Assembly (NCBI GenBank): GCA_002633005.1
Contig: NMRA01000760.1
Coordinates: forward strand, 9,432 to 73,431
Length of the DNA stretch: 64,000 nucleotides
Origin: Phoronis australis
Taxonomy: Eukaryota; Phoronida; Phoronidae
Direction: 5' to 3'
The notes under the pieces: generated by a model
Database searches by the model: none
Told to the model about the DNA's origin: nothing
The model's input: only the letters and a program-made list of their open reading frames with translations
Translations under genes and position numbers: made by a program
Part shown: positions 24,301 through 35,146 of the stretch, in pieces
Layout of the letters: each line of letters opens with the position of its first letter
How positions within the stretch are numbered: the stretch's first letter is position 1

Positions 24301-24750
24301 AAACTGGGTTGAATCTAGCGGTCACCAAATGCCAACTAGAACAAGAAACTCACCAGCGTAAACCACTTTAAAATGAATTCCAGCACGTCACCGATGCCTA
24401 TCTCACTGAGTTTGTATTAAAGTACGAGAAGTGAGTTTGAAGACTGGACTCAGCGACCTGGTCTTTGAAAACAGCAAAAAATTAGTTAAAAAAATACATG
24501 AGTAAAATGTGCTCATACGGAAAATAAAAAGCTGAAGAACTCCCCCTAGCTCTGAGATGAGCAACAAGTAATTACCCATCATGCAACACTGCAACTACTT
24601 GAGGAAGAATGAATGCTTACCCAGAATAAAACGTTGAAGATAAAAAGAACATATTTGAGGAAGAAGAGGCTACAGCAACCCTCCTCTCTGTTAGGCTCGG
24701 TCAGATGTTGACGGTGGTTATTCTGTTGAGGCATCCTCTATGTTTTGAGT
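9314..24750 (-). CDS. CD151: CD151-like tetraspanin, 7 coding exons, 261 aa: complement(join(9314..9382,9777..9860,11066..11218,11645..11743,12213..12287,12852..13043,24621..24734))
   Basis: A four-pass plasma-membrane scaffold protein. CD151-type tetraspanins bind laminin-binding integrins laterally and organise adhesion microdomains; that role is family knowledge, not visible here. All introns are phase 0 with GT/AG borders and the joined frame is uninterrupted. Segments: TM1 about 22-46; TM2 about 67-90, ending in GCCG; TM3 about 103-123; large extracellular loop about 124-222; TM4 about 226-250. The loop has the diagnostic CCG (163-165), PDSCC (188-192) and two further Cys (199, 213), six in all as in CD151. 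NST at 137 and NQT at 184 are possible N-glycosylation sites. Cys 20-21 and 89-90 are likely palmitoylated. The tail ends SYRVTKY, lacking the YxxΦ endocytic motif of mammalian CD151. Human CD151 has 253 residues. TSPAN11 is the main alternative. Intron 1 is 11.6 kb. Confidence 0.92.
9777..9860 (-). CDS. CD151: Tetraspanin exon 6: end of extracellular loop, start of TM4
   Basis: Its 28 codons include SCMSQLVIYVKEHLVIIGA, aligning with the GCITKL...EHLRVIGA segment of CD151. It supplies the last loop Cys (213). It is bordered by TTTCCAG and CAG|GTAAGT. Confidence 0.9.
11066..11218 (-). CDS. CD151: Tetraspanin exon 5: CCG and PDSCC part of extracellular loop
   Basis: Its 51 codons run from FRCCGARDFEDW through VNQTVPDSCCK to NINYD. 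This is the most diagnostic exon: CCG, then PxSCC, then one further Cys. The acceptor is TTCACAG, the donor GTAAGT. Confidence 0.93.
11300..11396. mobile_element. MITE-E right-end remnant
   Basis: It ends AGGGCCCTACATAACCTGAA, matching the right terminus of MITE-E, preceded by ATGTGAAAGTT and CCAAATTTAAACATTT blocks also present in the copies at 6310-6409 and 39090-39186. The left terminus is missing. It lies between tetraspanin exons 4 and 5. Confidence 0.6.
11645..11743 (-). CDS. CD151: Tetraspanin exon 4: helix A region of extracellular loop
   Basis: Its 33 codons, LKSEMERNLNSTMLKYYHFD then a helical stretch ending AIDDLQTK, align with the CD151 segment leading up to CCG. It contains the NST glycosylation sequon. 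The donor is GTTAGT, weaker than the others. Confidence 0.88.
12213..12287 (-). CDS. CD151: Tetraspanin exon 3: TM3
   Basis: Its 25 codons, starting YAFLLLLVFILEAVTGVLAY, contain the conserved Glu of TM3 (ILE). Acceptor ATTGTAG, donor GTAAGT. Confidence 0.92.
12852..13043 (-). CDS. CD151: Tetraspanin exon 2: rest of TM1, small loop, TM2
   Basis: Its 64 codons include FAGLAVLGIGLWTLLDK, SYVSLLSTSIY (the CD151-like small loop) and VFIGVVGCCGALRENRCCL, the hallmark TM2 exit. The acceptor TTTTCAG and donor GTGAGT show the exon begins at FAG, upstream of the first internal Met. Confidence 0.95.
14112..14290 (+). mobile_element. tRNA-derived SINE-like element
   Basis: A-box-like TGGCTCAGTGG at 14127-14137 and B-box-like GCATTCGAGTC at 14170-14180 are spaced as in a tRNA, with an arm-like GTCTGCCCAGTTAGCAGAAGG between. 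The ends do not pair as an acceptor stem and an unrelated 3' part follows, so this is a SINE rather than a working tRNA gene. Confidence 0.65.
15890..16430. repeat. Duplicated ~110-bp segment within dispersed repeat
   Basis: Two diverged copies start near 15915 and 16305. Each has a GGCCC(T/C)GGG run, then CATT..AGTTTTC, then CCTTGTCCGTCAAT or GCTTGTCTGTCAAT, then an ATTTCGCC/CACATTTTGATG block and a CACCG motif. A partial third copy (GGCACATTTTGAAGACA) lies at about 16210. Confidence 0.5.
18256..18395. repeat. Minisatellite, 34-41 bp unit, four copies
   Basis: GTCAAGCCAACTTGC-type starts fall at 18256, 18297, 18331 and about 18370. Units alternate between TGGTGCACATTGAA and CAGTGAATGACACA fillers. 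A 129-codon minus-strand frame across the array is a by-product. Confidence 0.85.
19345..19395. repeat. CA/CG-rich microsatellite
   Basis: Alternating purine-pyrimidine tract of AC interrupted by CCC and GCGC steps; a candidate Z-DNA former. It opens frames on both strands that are not coding. Confidence 0.9.
23640..23780. repeat. Diverged ~85-bp direct repeat
   Basis: CCCCTATCCCCAGGTTACGA and CCCCTATCCTCGAGTTATCT each lead to GAGGTATGCC/GGGGTATGCC and then a GGGCATTT block, about 80 bases apart. Function unknown. Confidence 0.55.
24621..24750 (-). CDS. CD151: Tetraspanin exon 1 (first coding): start codon, N-terminal tail, most of TM1
   Basis: ATG at 24734-24732 opens MPQQNNHRQHLTEPNREEGC, then CSLFFLKYVLFIFNVLFW ends at the donor GTAAGC. 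The LKYxLFxxNxxFW pattern is the classic tetraspanin TM1 start. Sixteen 5' UTR bases precede the ATG, after an acceptor TTTTGTTTCAG (24751 onward), so at least one non-coding exon lies further upstream. The coding part is 24621-24734 (38 codons). Confidence 0.92.
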
Positions 24751-25579
24751 CTGAAACAAAATAAAAAACATATTCATCAGGACCAACTTCGTCGGTTCTT
24801 CATCCTTTTACAATTAAACAACTCCTTCGACCGACAAGTTTCACTTGTAATGATTGGGTTTTATTGCTGTCGAAAGTCATGAAATGTCCACAACATCTGC
24901 AGTAATGAAGAAGTACTATAGTAAATTGGGTTGGCCACCCTTTGGAACAATTTCACTATTTTAATTCACGGAATTGCAGGCCATCTTTCAACTCCACCAC
25001 TGCTAACACGGCAAAGAAATAAGTACAATAAAATCCCACCAATCACGAAGACAATTGCTTTTTTGTTTAATTTTCAAGGTTAACATTTGTTGTGAATGCC
25101 CATAATTTTTCAGAACCGCTGTTACGTGGTAGATATAATATAGACCTTAAAACTGATAAAAGATTTATATTTCATGGAAAAATTAAAAAACAAATTCCAT
25201 TGTCAGCCACATTGTTTCCTAAATTCAGATGAGGTTTTACTGTCCACCTGCTGTAGCAAGCCAAGTTATTGCGTCTGTTTTCAAACAATAACACATTCTT
25301 CAGTTCTTCCTAAACCCAAACATCATCTGAGCATGTAGCAAGTACAGATCTATGCCCACAATTATTTGATGACACTTGGCTCTTCTCAACTTCCAACTGC
25401 TGGTTTATGGCAATTGGTAATTCCAATTACCAGCTTATTGGCTGTGGACTACTTTCTAGCCTCAGGTTATATAAGTCACATTTCTTGCCTGATTTTCGAA
25501 ATTCAAAAACCTAACCATGTGTACTTTTCACACACCATTTTAATATGTTAATTCAAAATTGTAAAAATAAAAATTTAAA

Positions 25580-25631
25580 TAACACTATGGTGGGGGGAGG
25601 GGGCGGGGAGGGGGCGGGGGGGGGGGGTGTA
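25580..25631 (+). repeat. G-rich tract with quadruplex potential
   Basis: A purine/G run with at least four blocks of three or more G within 45 bases (GGGGGG-A-GGGGG-C-GGGG-A-GGGGG pattern). It fits the usual G-quadruplex rule and is also a likely sequencing problem spot. Confidence 0.85.
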
Positions 25632-25742
25632 GTGTTTACAACCATGTTCAGATGGACAATTTCACAGGTGATGACCCAAGTTAATCTCCTAAGGATACCA
25701 TCAGCTGGAACTGTATGCTTTCTTTGAAGATAGCCAGGGATT

Positions 25743-26213
25743 CTAAGGTCTTTTCATACTAACAGTGTGAGTGGAGCATCAATATAAAATGTGGAATTAA
25801 TTGAATTGTTCATACCAGCTGCCCTAGTTAACAACATCATAGTGAACAGTAGGTGATGCTGCCCTCAGGTAATCGCGAGGTAGCGCTGATGCATCCCGTG
25901 CTCGGTCAGATTTTTTTAACGTAACAATTTCAGAATATTTACTTTATTTCTAATTCAATTGGTGATTATTCAAGCAAAATATAAGCAACTGTTTGTGATT
26001 ACATTGCCCTTTAATTGTTGACAATAGCAGTGACCCATGGTGATAACTTTGATGAGACCAAAGTTGACCGTTCATACTGTATTGCAACATTGATGCAATG
26101 CTGTGAAAACCCACCTATTTACTGGCACTGTTAACTTTGACCCAGAGCCGAAGTTAACCATTCATACTGACCGTAACACCGCAAAACATCTACGTCCCTA
26201 CAAAAGGGCCTTA
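25743..26213 (-). mobile_element. MITE-A copy 2 (~470 bp, inverted relative to copy 1)
   Basis: Ends AAGGTCTTTTCATACTAAC and AAAAGGGCCTTAG. Read in reverse complement, its core matches copy 3 almost base for base: CTTGAATAATCACCAATTGAA against CTTGAATAATCACCAATCGAA, and a shared ATCTTAGC..GCACGGGATG block. Confidence 0.85.
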
Positions 26214-27185
26214 GGGTTAGTCAACCCATTGAATTTCCCTAATCAGTGAGTGTGTCAAGACAGGATTCTTCTCATGTCAGAATGACAGTAAGTGGTCTAA
26301 ATCAAAAGGAATTATTTTGATGGAAGCATTAATTTGTTGTTTTTCATCCTTTAAAAGAATACAGATAATCTTGTTTTTGGTGATTTCACCGAAACTTTGT
26401 TCTGTCTGGTGGTAATGAACCACTGGTAGCTCACTTGATTGACAAAAAGCAGTAGTCAAGTAAAAACATTTACTCTCTGTCTTGACTCATACAATGGGTT
26501 TTGTGGTTTTAGTTGGTTTTTGTGTATTCCTTCCCCCCAATTATCCTATCAATCATTAAGCAAACCTAATGGTAACAGGATTTGCAGGCAAGTGGACAAA
26601 AAAGCGTGCACTGTTTACCGCAGAGTACACAGCACAGTCCATGGCACATCAAAGGCTTGATGGCACTGTCACAGATTGAAGTGAGCTTGTTGCTATTCAT
26701 GGGCTGAGCTGACCATGCTGGATGAGATAACTGCGGTCGTAAACCAACACACCTATTTAGCGTACGAGTTTCAAAGTCGAAAAGTGAACAATACGTAAGG
26801 CGAACGACCAAAATGACTGTTTTCAAAATTGAAAAGTAAATAGTAGTCATCTTTGAATTTTTAAAAGCAATGCGAGGTGCAAATGTGACCTTCTTTGGAG
26901 ACAAGTAGAGGTCGTTCAAAAACCAACACATTGGAATTGAAAGATCTAGAATTAGCGATTTGACGTAATAACGCTACACTATAATGTCTGATGGAAAGAA
27001 ATAACAGCCAGGCTCAATAATGGTAAACTTTCTCGGGCAAAAGTGCGTCAAACGTGCTGTTTTGTAGAGCTTAAAAACTATGGCATGAAGTACATTACAG
27101 TATGACAGTTCTGTTGAAGTCTGTCCAGTTTATTTTTGAAGACGACTGTATTAATCAGAGATCGAGTGGAGAAAATTGTTAATAT

Positions 27186-27226
27186 CTGTTAATAGACCAA
27201 AACCGGGTTAAGATCAGTATCCTTTT
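27186..27226 (+). mobile_element. MITE-B right-end remnant
   Basis: CTGTTAATAGACCAAAACCGG then GTATCCTTTT matches the right terminus of MITE-B at 56690-56721. No left terminus was found nearby. Confidence 0.55.
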
Positions 27227-29810
27227 GAAGGCTTGCTGCATTTTCCTTTTTACCGATGCAAAAATCGATGCGTAAATTGTGGGATAGAAGTCATCCAATC
27301 CAAAATCCAGAAAGTGTTACGCGGACAATCGTGTGCTCGGTAAGCCGGCAGTTTACTTTGGGTATATGCTACCTCCTCTTTACTGGTTTCTGTGATAAAC
27401 TGAACCTATGGCTGCTTGTAATTAGACTTAAATAAAAGTGATTTCTACATTATCTACATCGACTACCAGTGTGACTTTGGAGGACTGCTTTCCCATGATC
27501 CCTTTGTCACCTGCTTTCTGAATGCTTAAAATTCTATCAAGTGCTGTTTGATGACAACTACATTCAAACCAAGTTGACAAAATTTTCACATAGTTTACTT
27601 CTGCTGAAAGATTTGACAAATAAAAATTCCACTTTTGCATAAGGGGTCACCAGCATCCTAAAACCAACAATTTCTATTGTAACAGCTGCCTAAGACATGT
27701 TGTATTACTCAACTCAGCCACTGGCATATCCCTGTGTTTTTAGTCCATCTCAGTACAACAGTCGTCTGACAAACCAGATCAGACATTATAATGTGTTTTA
27801 TAATGAAAGCCAACCAACTAATGACCATAATGACTGACACAGGAGATGCCATGGTAATTTGTGATGAGGCACAGACATTCCAACCAAACATTCCAGCTAT
27901 AGATACAACTGTGACCTCAAGAGACCAGGCAAAAGTACAGAAAGACAACACATTTGTCCAACTTCAGAGTAACAATTAGGCATTAAAGTCAAATTAAACT
28001 CGTAATTACTGTCCAAATACCAAAGTTTGAATGAAACCACTCACCCTTAAGAAAATAGTCTAGAATTATTCCCGAGTGAAAAGAAAATGTGCTCTCTAGG
28101 ATTGGAAAGAACCAACAGTTTATTTCTTCAAGCCAATCTAATGATATTTCAGGTTACAGAGTGAAAGAAAATTTCAAGAGCTGGTACTGAAGAAATAATC
28201 AACTTTCAGTTCTCCCTGACCTTACAGACTACTTCTAAAGCAAGTAAGGAACAAGACAAGACCACTGTCACAACAGTATATGGTGTAAACCAAAACTTTG
28301 TTTTTGGGCAGAAAACATAAGGGCTTAGTGTCGCTTTAACTCCGTTGGTATAGATCCTACGTGCATCTGGGAGTACTCTAAGATAGGTACTCTTTTCATT
28401 TGTCAATCCGAGAGTAACATGATCACATAATTATGTGAAATATTGTTAGCTACTGGAAGTTGAAAATATGGCATGCGCTCCACATTTTAATACTGCTGTT
28501 GAAATTACTAAAGGATGAAATACAACGCAGGGGGTCCATTTACTACAGTCAATATTTAAAGTGAATGTGATTAATTAAAACTGAATTAAGCCAGAAAATT
28601 GATTAAAAAATTTTCCTATTGTTTGTAACAGAAAGACATTCACCAACCATCCAGAAACCTCCTAGCTAGCCATTGTTGTACAACAGCATACTTGTAGGCT
28701 CTTTACTTGCAAGTCAAGTTGACTTTATGGCATAACAGCCAGAATTATGAATAGTTTGGAATGTGCAGTAGTTCAGTCCACCCAGCAACCATCTCTAACA
28801 TCCAGTTTATACTACAGTTGTGGATTGACTTAGTTATTTCCATACAACCCTATGGGCTAAAGTCGCTTCACATCTGCCTTTATATCACATAAGTGACTAA
28901 TCTCGACCCGCTCAAGTTGCTTCCTCTACTCTACCAAGACCGAGGATGTTTAAATGCTGACATGTTCCACTGGAGAATCTTGCTGCCCTTGCTGGACAGA
29001 ACGACGTTCTTCCAGACCTTAACTAGTATCATTGTCCTTCCCTCCTTCCAACTGCCATTTCGATTTCTTTGGCCATACAAGTATTGTGTGTAATGTGTGT
29101 AGAGAATACATGTCACTGGGGTGGAAAATCGTGAACCAGATTAGACACAGGAACCAATATCTGTACGACACTTCACCCATCAGAGTCGATGCGATTTGAC
29201 TGCCGGCTTACATTTACGACATACACATCGGCTAATTCATAATTTGGCTTAAAACCATCTCCTCACATGGGTTTGGCTCGAGACGATTACAGCTCATCCG
29301 GTACCGTTTACACACGCTACACAAACTGACTTGAGCCACAAAGGGGAGGAGATAGAACTACCCAGATTGACATGTACAACACCATTTTGGATTACATTAT
29401 ACATGGTATTCACACTTGTAGCTTTCGAAAAGAACACAGTACAGTCTTGAGTTTGAGTGAATGCATAACAAGATGGCAACTAGCACCGGGAAATGCCAAG
29501 GGAAACTGTAGGATTTTTTGACATTTTATTAGAAATTGTAACAAGACAGGTCCAAGTATTTAGTGTGCTTTCAACATATATTTGGGGCTTTAACATTTCA
29601 GCTTACCAATTCAAGTTCGGAACTAGAGTTCACAGCTTGAACTGAGGTCATCTCATTGTGTAAATGTGGATTGAGTACTTCTCTGCGTAAAATGTGAAGT
29701 TTTTGAGCACGAAATAAAAAACCCTACTCTTGAAATCTTACAAATTACGTAAAGGAAAATAGCAAACGTAAAGGATACAGCTAAAGCCTATTTAGCTCTC
29801 ACTATAAGGG

Positions 29811-29857
29811 CGCGTTCTGTAACGCTGGTCACGAGTGAGGTCGTCGCAGCAAGACGT
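29811..29857. promoter_or_regulatory. CpG-dense spot, possible upstream promoter
   Basis: Seven CpG occur in 47 bases within otherwise CpG-poor DNA. About 90 bases away, on the minus strand, AACATGGCTGCC (about 29936-29947) resembles a YY1-type promoter-proximal motif. It lies 5 kb upstream of tetraspanin exon 1 and could be its promoter, but no clear first-exon donor is seen. Confidence 0.2.
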
Positions 29858-30877
29858 GTTGGTTTATGCAATGGAAATAGCAAGTTTCCTCCCACAATTC
29901 AACATTCTGGCCTAGCCGCCAAATTCCTTCACTGGCAGCCATGTTGTTAGTGTACACAAGTAAGCTCGCATTTAGCCTACAGTTGAAATACCGTAGCTTT
30001 TCATTAACGTATTGCCTGATCCTGGACCTCTGAACTTAGCACAAAATGAATGCCATACTTTAAAAATATAAAAACAACCAAAGACGCACAAATGAATCAG
30101 TGGTTGGAAACAAAAACCAAAACTTCCAGTTTACTTACAAGTACACTTTTGGTTAGGTTAGGTATGTTCACCAGTTGAATTCCACACAGCTGGAAGGTCA
30201 TAACTTATGTGCTTCGTCTAGACATCATAACCTACAAGACACAAAATGTTGAAAGTTGAACTGAGCATTATAAGACAGCAAAAATAAACGGACATTCCCC
30301 TGAATAATACAGGAAACCACAAAATATGAAATTCAGAATCAAATATTAATTAATGGGGACTGTGACTACAAAAATCAGGGAAAGTGACATCAAAGTCTTC
30401 AATGCACACTAATGCGGGAAACAGTGTTAAAAATGTTAATTCTGACATCAACTTGCCATGGTATCTTTTAAGTTATTCGTACTTTGAGCCATGTCAGCAA
30501 AATGCCAGTGACCACCAACTATATATACACCAAAGGTTGATTTTTAGTCCACATTAGACTGCTACCGCTTCCTTTGATCTTACCATTGAGNCCCCGCAGC
30601 TCCTTCCCACGTCACGGCTTCACACTGATGTGTTGCCCTATTCAGATCTCATAAACCATGAAACTTGGTATGTCACGCACAACACTTTTAGCAGAAATCT
30701 AAAGTTAATGCTAATTGATATAGTATCGCTCTATTGCTCAGCAACAACTATCAATTCAACATCTAACAAAACTTGATCATGAATATCACATGATCCAAAG
30801 TGTTTTACTTAAATGCAAAATACTAAGCATCGTGAGATAACTCGAATGTCAAGTTCCTCAGACCTGGTATTGGGGAA

Positions 30878-30923
30878 ACAAACACACACCGGTACACACA
30901 CATGCTCACGCACACATACATCA
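30878..30923. repeat. Interrupted CA microsatellite
   Basis: CACACACC, CACACACATG and CACGCACACATACAT blocks in series. No other feature. Confidence 0.8.
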
Positions 30924-32644
30924 TCAGCGATCAACATTCTTGGCAAATTGATTTTTCTCACCACCACACTGAAAACCCCCAAAGTCATCACCAGGTGCTA
31001 ACAGACACCAGTTCTTTCTACTTTCTAAACACCAAAGATCCTAACTGACAATGAGGTTATCATCTCTGCCCTGTAAAGCACACAAACCCACTGGAGAGGT
31101 CTGATTAGCCAGCTCATCTTAACACTATCAACTTGCATATCCCACTGTCTAATATCATTACTAGCTAATTGGTGTCTAGAAGACTGTTTACACAGATCCT
31201 GGTGATCTCAGGTTTGGCAGGCCACTGACCAGAGGGAGACCAGTTTCAGACTAACACACAGTTGACCTTTAGCTGAAGCAAACAAAGTAGTTCACACCCT
31301 AGGAAGCAAGGAAAACTGTGCTTTTCATGAGGGAAGATGAACTTTAAGGAATTAACTTTCAAAACATACCTGTTTTGGATTCAACACTTTAGGAAATTCT
31401 TAATGTAATTTTCAGCATTCACTCAGCCTGTCAGCAGTATGGTAATATGATTAAAGTAACTATCAAGACCAAGGGCAGCTTGTGAAATGACTTTTACAGT
31501 TTTATTAAAAATGCCATTAACGTTCAACTAGGGAGTTGAAGAAAACAGTGAAGCATAAAATGCGGTGCTGTAATTAACCCAACACTACAAGGAAACCATG
31601 CAAAACGACAATGGTACGAAGACATGATGGAAAAAAAGTTAAGTGGAAGATCAGTGTACAGACGTGGATGAATAACTTGCAGTTTTGAGAGTCTTTGTAT
31701 GAGTACCGACCTATTCAAACTCAATCTTGGATTACGCCACAAGACAGTCCACAGGGTAGAGTTCAATAGCTGGCTCGCGGCGAGAAAAATCTAGCCAAAA
31801 TCTTGTGCTCTCATTGAATATACAATATGTCATGTAATCTCCCAAAATCTTGCTTTGCTAGTGAGGTTCTAGAGTTTTTGAACTCTACCCAAGCTTCCCT
31901 CATATTGATCCAGCTCAGAGCACCATGGGGCCTCCCTTCAATGAACTACAGTCAAATTCTGGTACCAGGGATGTCTCACTGCATATGAATGGTTGATTGA
32001 CTGCTAAATGGACTGAGCTATCAATCATTCTATGCTGTAATGTTGTCAAACATTGGACAATCCTCAGTAATGTTTATCTTGTGGTTTACCAATGATAACA
32101 TCAAACAGTTCAGGCTGCTGTAACACAGTCTAACACTGAGCGACAGTTACAGCTGACTGGTTTCAAATCAAAACATTGGACTAGGGCACCACTCCCCTAC
32201 TGCCAACGACACATCAACATTCACAGCAGAATGAACAAAGCACAAGCCAAAGTTGTCTCCAAAGTTCCAATAGGGTTGGAAATATGTGCAACCTTCAAGA
32301 AAAACTTTTGGAAGTAGAACATGGGTTTGAGTTTTTATCATTTATTGTAAATTGGTAGACTACACGTTTTTATGGTTACCACGGTAAATGCGTGAGTCTG
32401 TCCATCACATGGACAGTTGTCTCTATCAACACACACAGTTACAACTTATTCGTTGGACAATTTATATTTAAATGGACATTATTGGTTTAATGGGTAAAAA
32501 ATGTTTTTTAGGATTATTGTTATCAGCTTAGTCCAGAGCCGCAAAACATAATTTGTTGCTTTCATGATTTTATTACAAACTCGCAATTTTCACATACGCT
32601 GAAATACAGGTTGGTAACTCAACCAATAAATGCAGTTAAAGTTA

Positions 32645-32740
32645 ATTGTGCCAGCAGACCATTTGGCTGTGTCATTCAGGTTTCCAGGTTCAATTCCACA
32701 CTGAGGCTGATATTAGAAAATCAATTTTATCTCACTTTAA
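32645..32740 (+). mobile_element. Possible degenerate tRNA-derived SINE
   Basis: GGTTCAATTCC at 32688-32698 is a good B-box and is followed by a CACACTGAGGC stretch. The A-box upstream is poor, so this is only a candidate. Confidence 0.25.
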
Positions 32741-33042
32741 GTTTTATGAAACAATGAACTCCTCAATCGTCGTGGCGTCTGCATAATGTTGAAATCTTTC
32801 CCATACTCCCCGTGTTACATGTACATTAAATTTAAAGTCTAAAGCAGATTTCTTATTGGAGTTTCTCAATAAAAGCCACGAATGTTTCTTCATAAAGAGA
32901 GAGAAAGAAGCATTTCCAAATGACCACCATTCAGCACTCATAAAGAGACAGACTTTCCAAAACACACAGACATACCCAATAGTTATCACACTCATATTCC
33001 TCACACAAATTACAGCAGGTAACCCATACCACCTCTGGGTCA

Positions 33043-33297
33043 AGGTTACGGAGAACCTTATCCACAAGTCTGTATAATTAGCCAAAATTATAAAATTCAA
33101 CTTGGCAAAAGGATATTATTTTCTGAAAGTAAAAATTCCGTAGAATTTGATTGTTGACCTTATGCCAATCTGCCATTAACTAGGAACCGTACTTTTTAGA
33201 AAAATTTAGCAAAACACCAGGACCAATTATATGACAAAATTCTGTATGATATACATGTTGAAGATGAAATCACGAAAAAAGGATCCTACATAACCTA
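33043..33297. mobile_element. MITE-E copy 2 (internally deleted, ~255 bp)
   Basis: Left end AAGGTTACGGAGAACCTTAT, right end GGATCCTACATAACCT. It retains TTTCTGAAAGTAAAAATTCC and CAATCTGCCATTAACTA blocks shared with copy 1, but lacks about half the interior. Confidence 0.7.
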
Positions 33298-33819
33298 AGG
33301 CGTCAGTTTGGGACACAGTACAGTGGACAGATGACATTTCATTGTGTCAAATTTCTTAATAAAAAGAACTTTTCTGGAGACTTTACTTTGCTTTCAGAAT
33401 GGTTTCTATGGTGACGCTATTAATAAACAACATTTGGTAGAATTTTCAGCATTTATATTTCATATAATGTGACAAGCCTCTGAAAAATAGAAATATAGCA
33501 ATTTCACCACTTATTCTTGTTCCAAACTGAAGAATTTTTACCATAAATTAGGAAATTCAAAGTTCAGGAGTAGAAGATAAGGAAAACTTAAAAACACAAA
33601 ATTTTTCTGAAGTCGGGATGAGTATACAATAGAAAGAAAGTCCCAAACATGCCAGCACAATGCCTGCATCTTGGTTCCATACTCACTGCCATTTAGCAAG
33701 CAGTGTCCAACACGCTGTCCAACGTAGTTTGTATCACCATTCACGCTTACTAAATAACGTGAACACAGAATCAAGATGCTGTCCGTTTACTAGGCTGTTT
33801 ACGCAGCTTTCTACAGCTG

Positions 33820-33852
33820 CCTGGGTACATCCTGGGTACATCCTGGGTACAT
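33820..33852. repeat. 11-bp tandem repeat, three exact copies
   Basis: CCTGGGTACAT repeated three times without change. Confidence 0.95.
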
Positions 33853-35080
33853 CGGAGGGAAAAATGTTTGTCCAAGATAACTGAAATAAGGAAACATTAC
33901 AAATGGTTCCTTTAACCATTAAACAGAATAGATCATAGATCAATTTACAGCACATTGGCAGTTGTACCTCAAAACTTACTATCATGTTTCTGATAATTCA
34001 ACAGCAATTCAATCTTAGCTGCTGCCTACCATTTTCTCAGCAACATGCCAACAAAATACAATCAACTAGGATATGTAATCTACCCTTGATTGACAATGAA
34101 ATGAATGACATTTGTTCAAATCAAACAATATTCAGATGAAAAGACGGGATTATAGTACAGTAATTCTCTACTAATTTTGCACAAATATAATTGCCAAAAC
34201 TGCAATTGTTCCATTTCTCAACCCATGCTACCGATGGACAAAATTTTCTCAACTTTTATTTTTGTGGAAATTATTTTTGCCAGAATAGAATTTCACATCT
34301 CCGTCAAGCCGTAAACTAACTCGTTAAAGAATTACCATGACCTCAAAAATTCATCTTGAATGGATGAAACATTTCTCCGTTTCCAACAAAACACTACCCA
34401 ATCCATAATCATGAATGTGGATGCAAATTGAATGCAACTGTGGAGTAATACCTTCTAATGCATGTACTTGTTCATATTCTGACTAACATTTCAACAACTT
34501 AATCCGTTACCAACATCATCAGGGCTTTCCCTGGACATGAACATGGTGCAAATTCCCCATCATGTTTTTGCGTCCTAATTTCCTTTCAAAAACAACTACC
34601 ACTTCCATATCATTTTACTGATTGAATGTGTCATTATAATTTTCACTGCAAAATAATAAGTACCACCGGGCAATCACTTGAGTTGTAAAGCAGAAAAAAA
34701 TGTCTTTTCAAACATGGCTTCAGATTCTAAACATGGCTCAGGGAATTCCAAACATGGCTCAAGATTTAGGACAGTGGTGCGAAACATGTCCAACATGGTG
34801 CAGTTCCAAGTCTAAATACATGAAGGGATAGCACCGGTCATGGACATGCACGTTTAGAAAGCTTCCAGCAAGTTTTCCCCAAAAAGTTTTAAATTTCTAA
34901 AGATAAAAGACTACATCAACTTCCAGTCAAGTTCACACACTCAACCAACGCTGCCATGCTTCTTTTAAAAAGCACTCTCCTCAACACCTTACTATAATGA
35001 ACATCCACTGTTGCAAGTTAATCAATCAAAACTATGGCAAAACAATAACGATAATAACTTCTCTAAGGCTGTTGATTAAT

Positions 35081-35146
35081 CCACAGTCATGCTGATCTAC
35101 AACCACGGTCAGGCTGATCTACAAGCACGGTCACTCTGATCTACAA
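35081..35146. repeat. 22-bp tandem repeat, three copies
   Basis: CCACGGTCAGGCTGATCTAC-type units at 35081, 35103 and 35125, differing at three or four positions. Confidence 0.9.

Larger units (their letters stand above)
13044..24620. other. Tetraspanin intron 1 (11.6 kb)
   Basis: Repeat-rich, AT-rich DNA. It holds a tRNA-derived SINE (about 14110), a duplicated ~110-bp segment (15890-16430), a minisatellite (18256-18395), a CA tract (19345), an imperfect palindrome (22730-22795) and several copies of a degenerate AATTGGTGAGATTTTACC motif. Open frames up to 129 codons occur but show no recognisable domain and overlap repeats. Confidence 0.7.

Noticed and set aside
24351-24410. Minus-strand SEIGIGDVLEFILKWFTL followed by a GTGAGT donor, as an extra tetraspanin exon
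   Set aside because: The exon 1 to exon 2 join already gives an unbroken, family-typical TM1; inserting this piece would disrupt it, and its upstream acceptor is weak.
26566-26931. 121-codon minus-strand open frame rich in Cys near its end
   Set aside because: No recognisable domain, no codon or splice support; length is compatible with chance in 64 kb of six frames.
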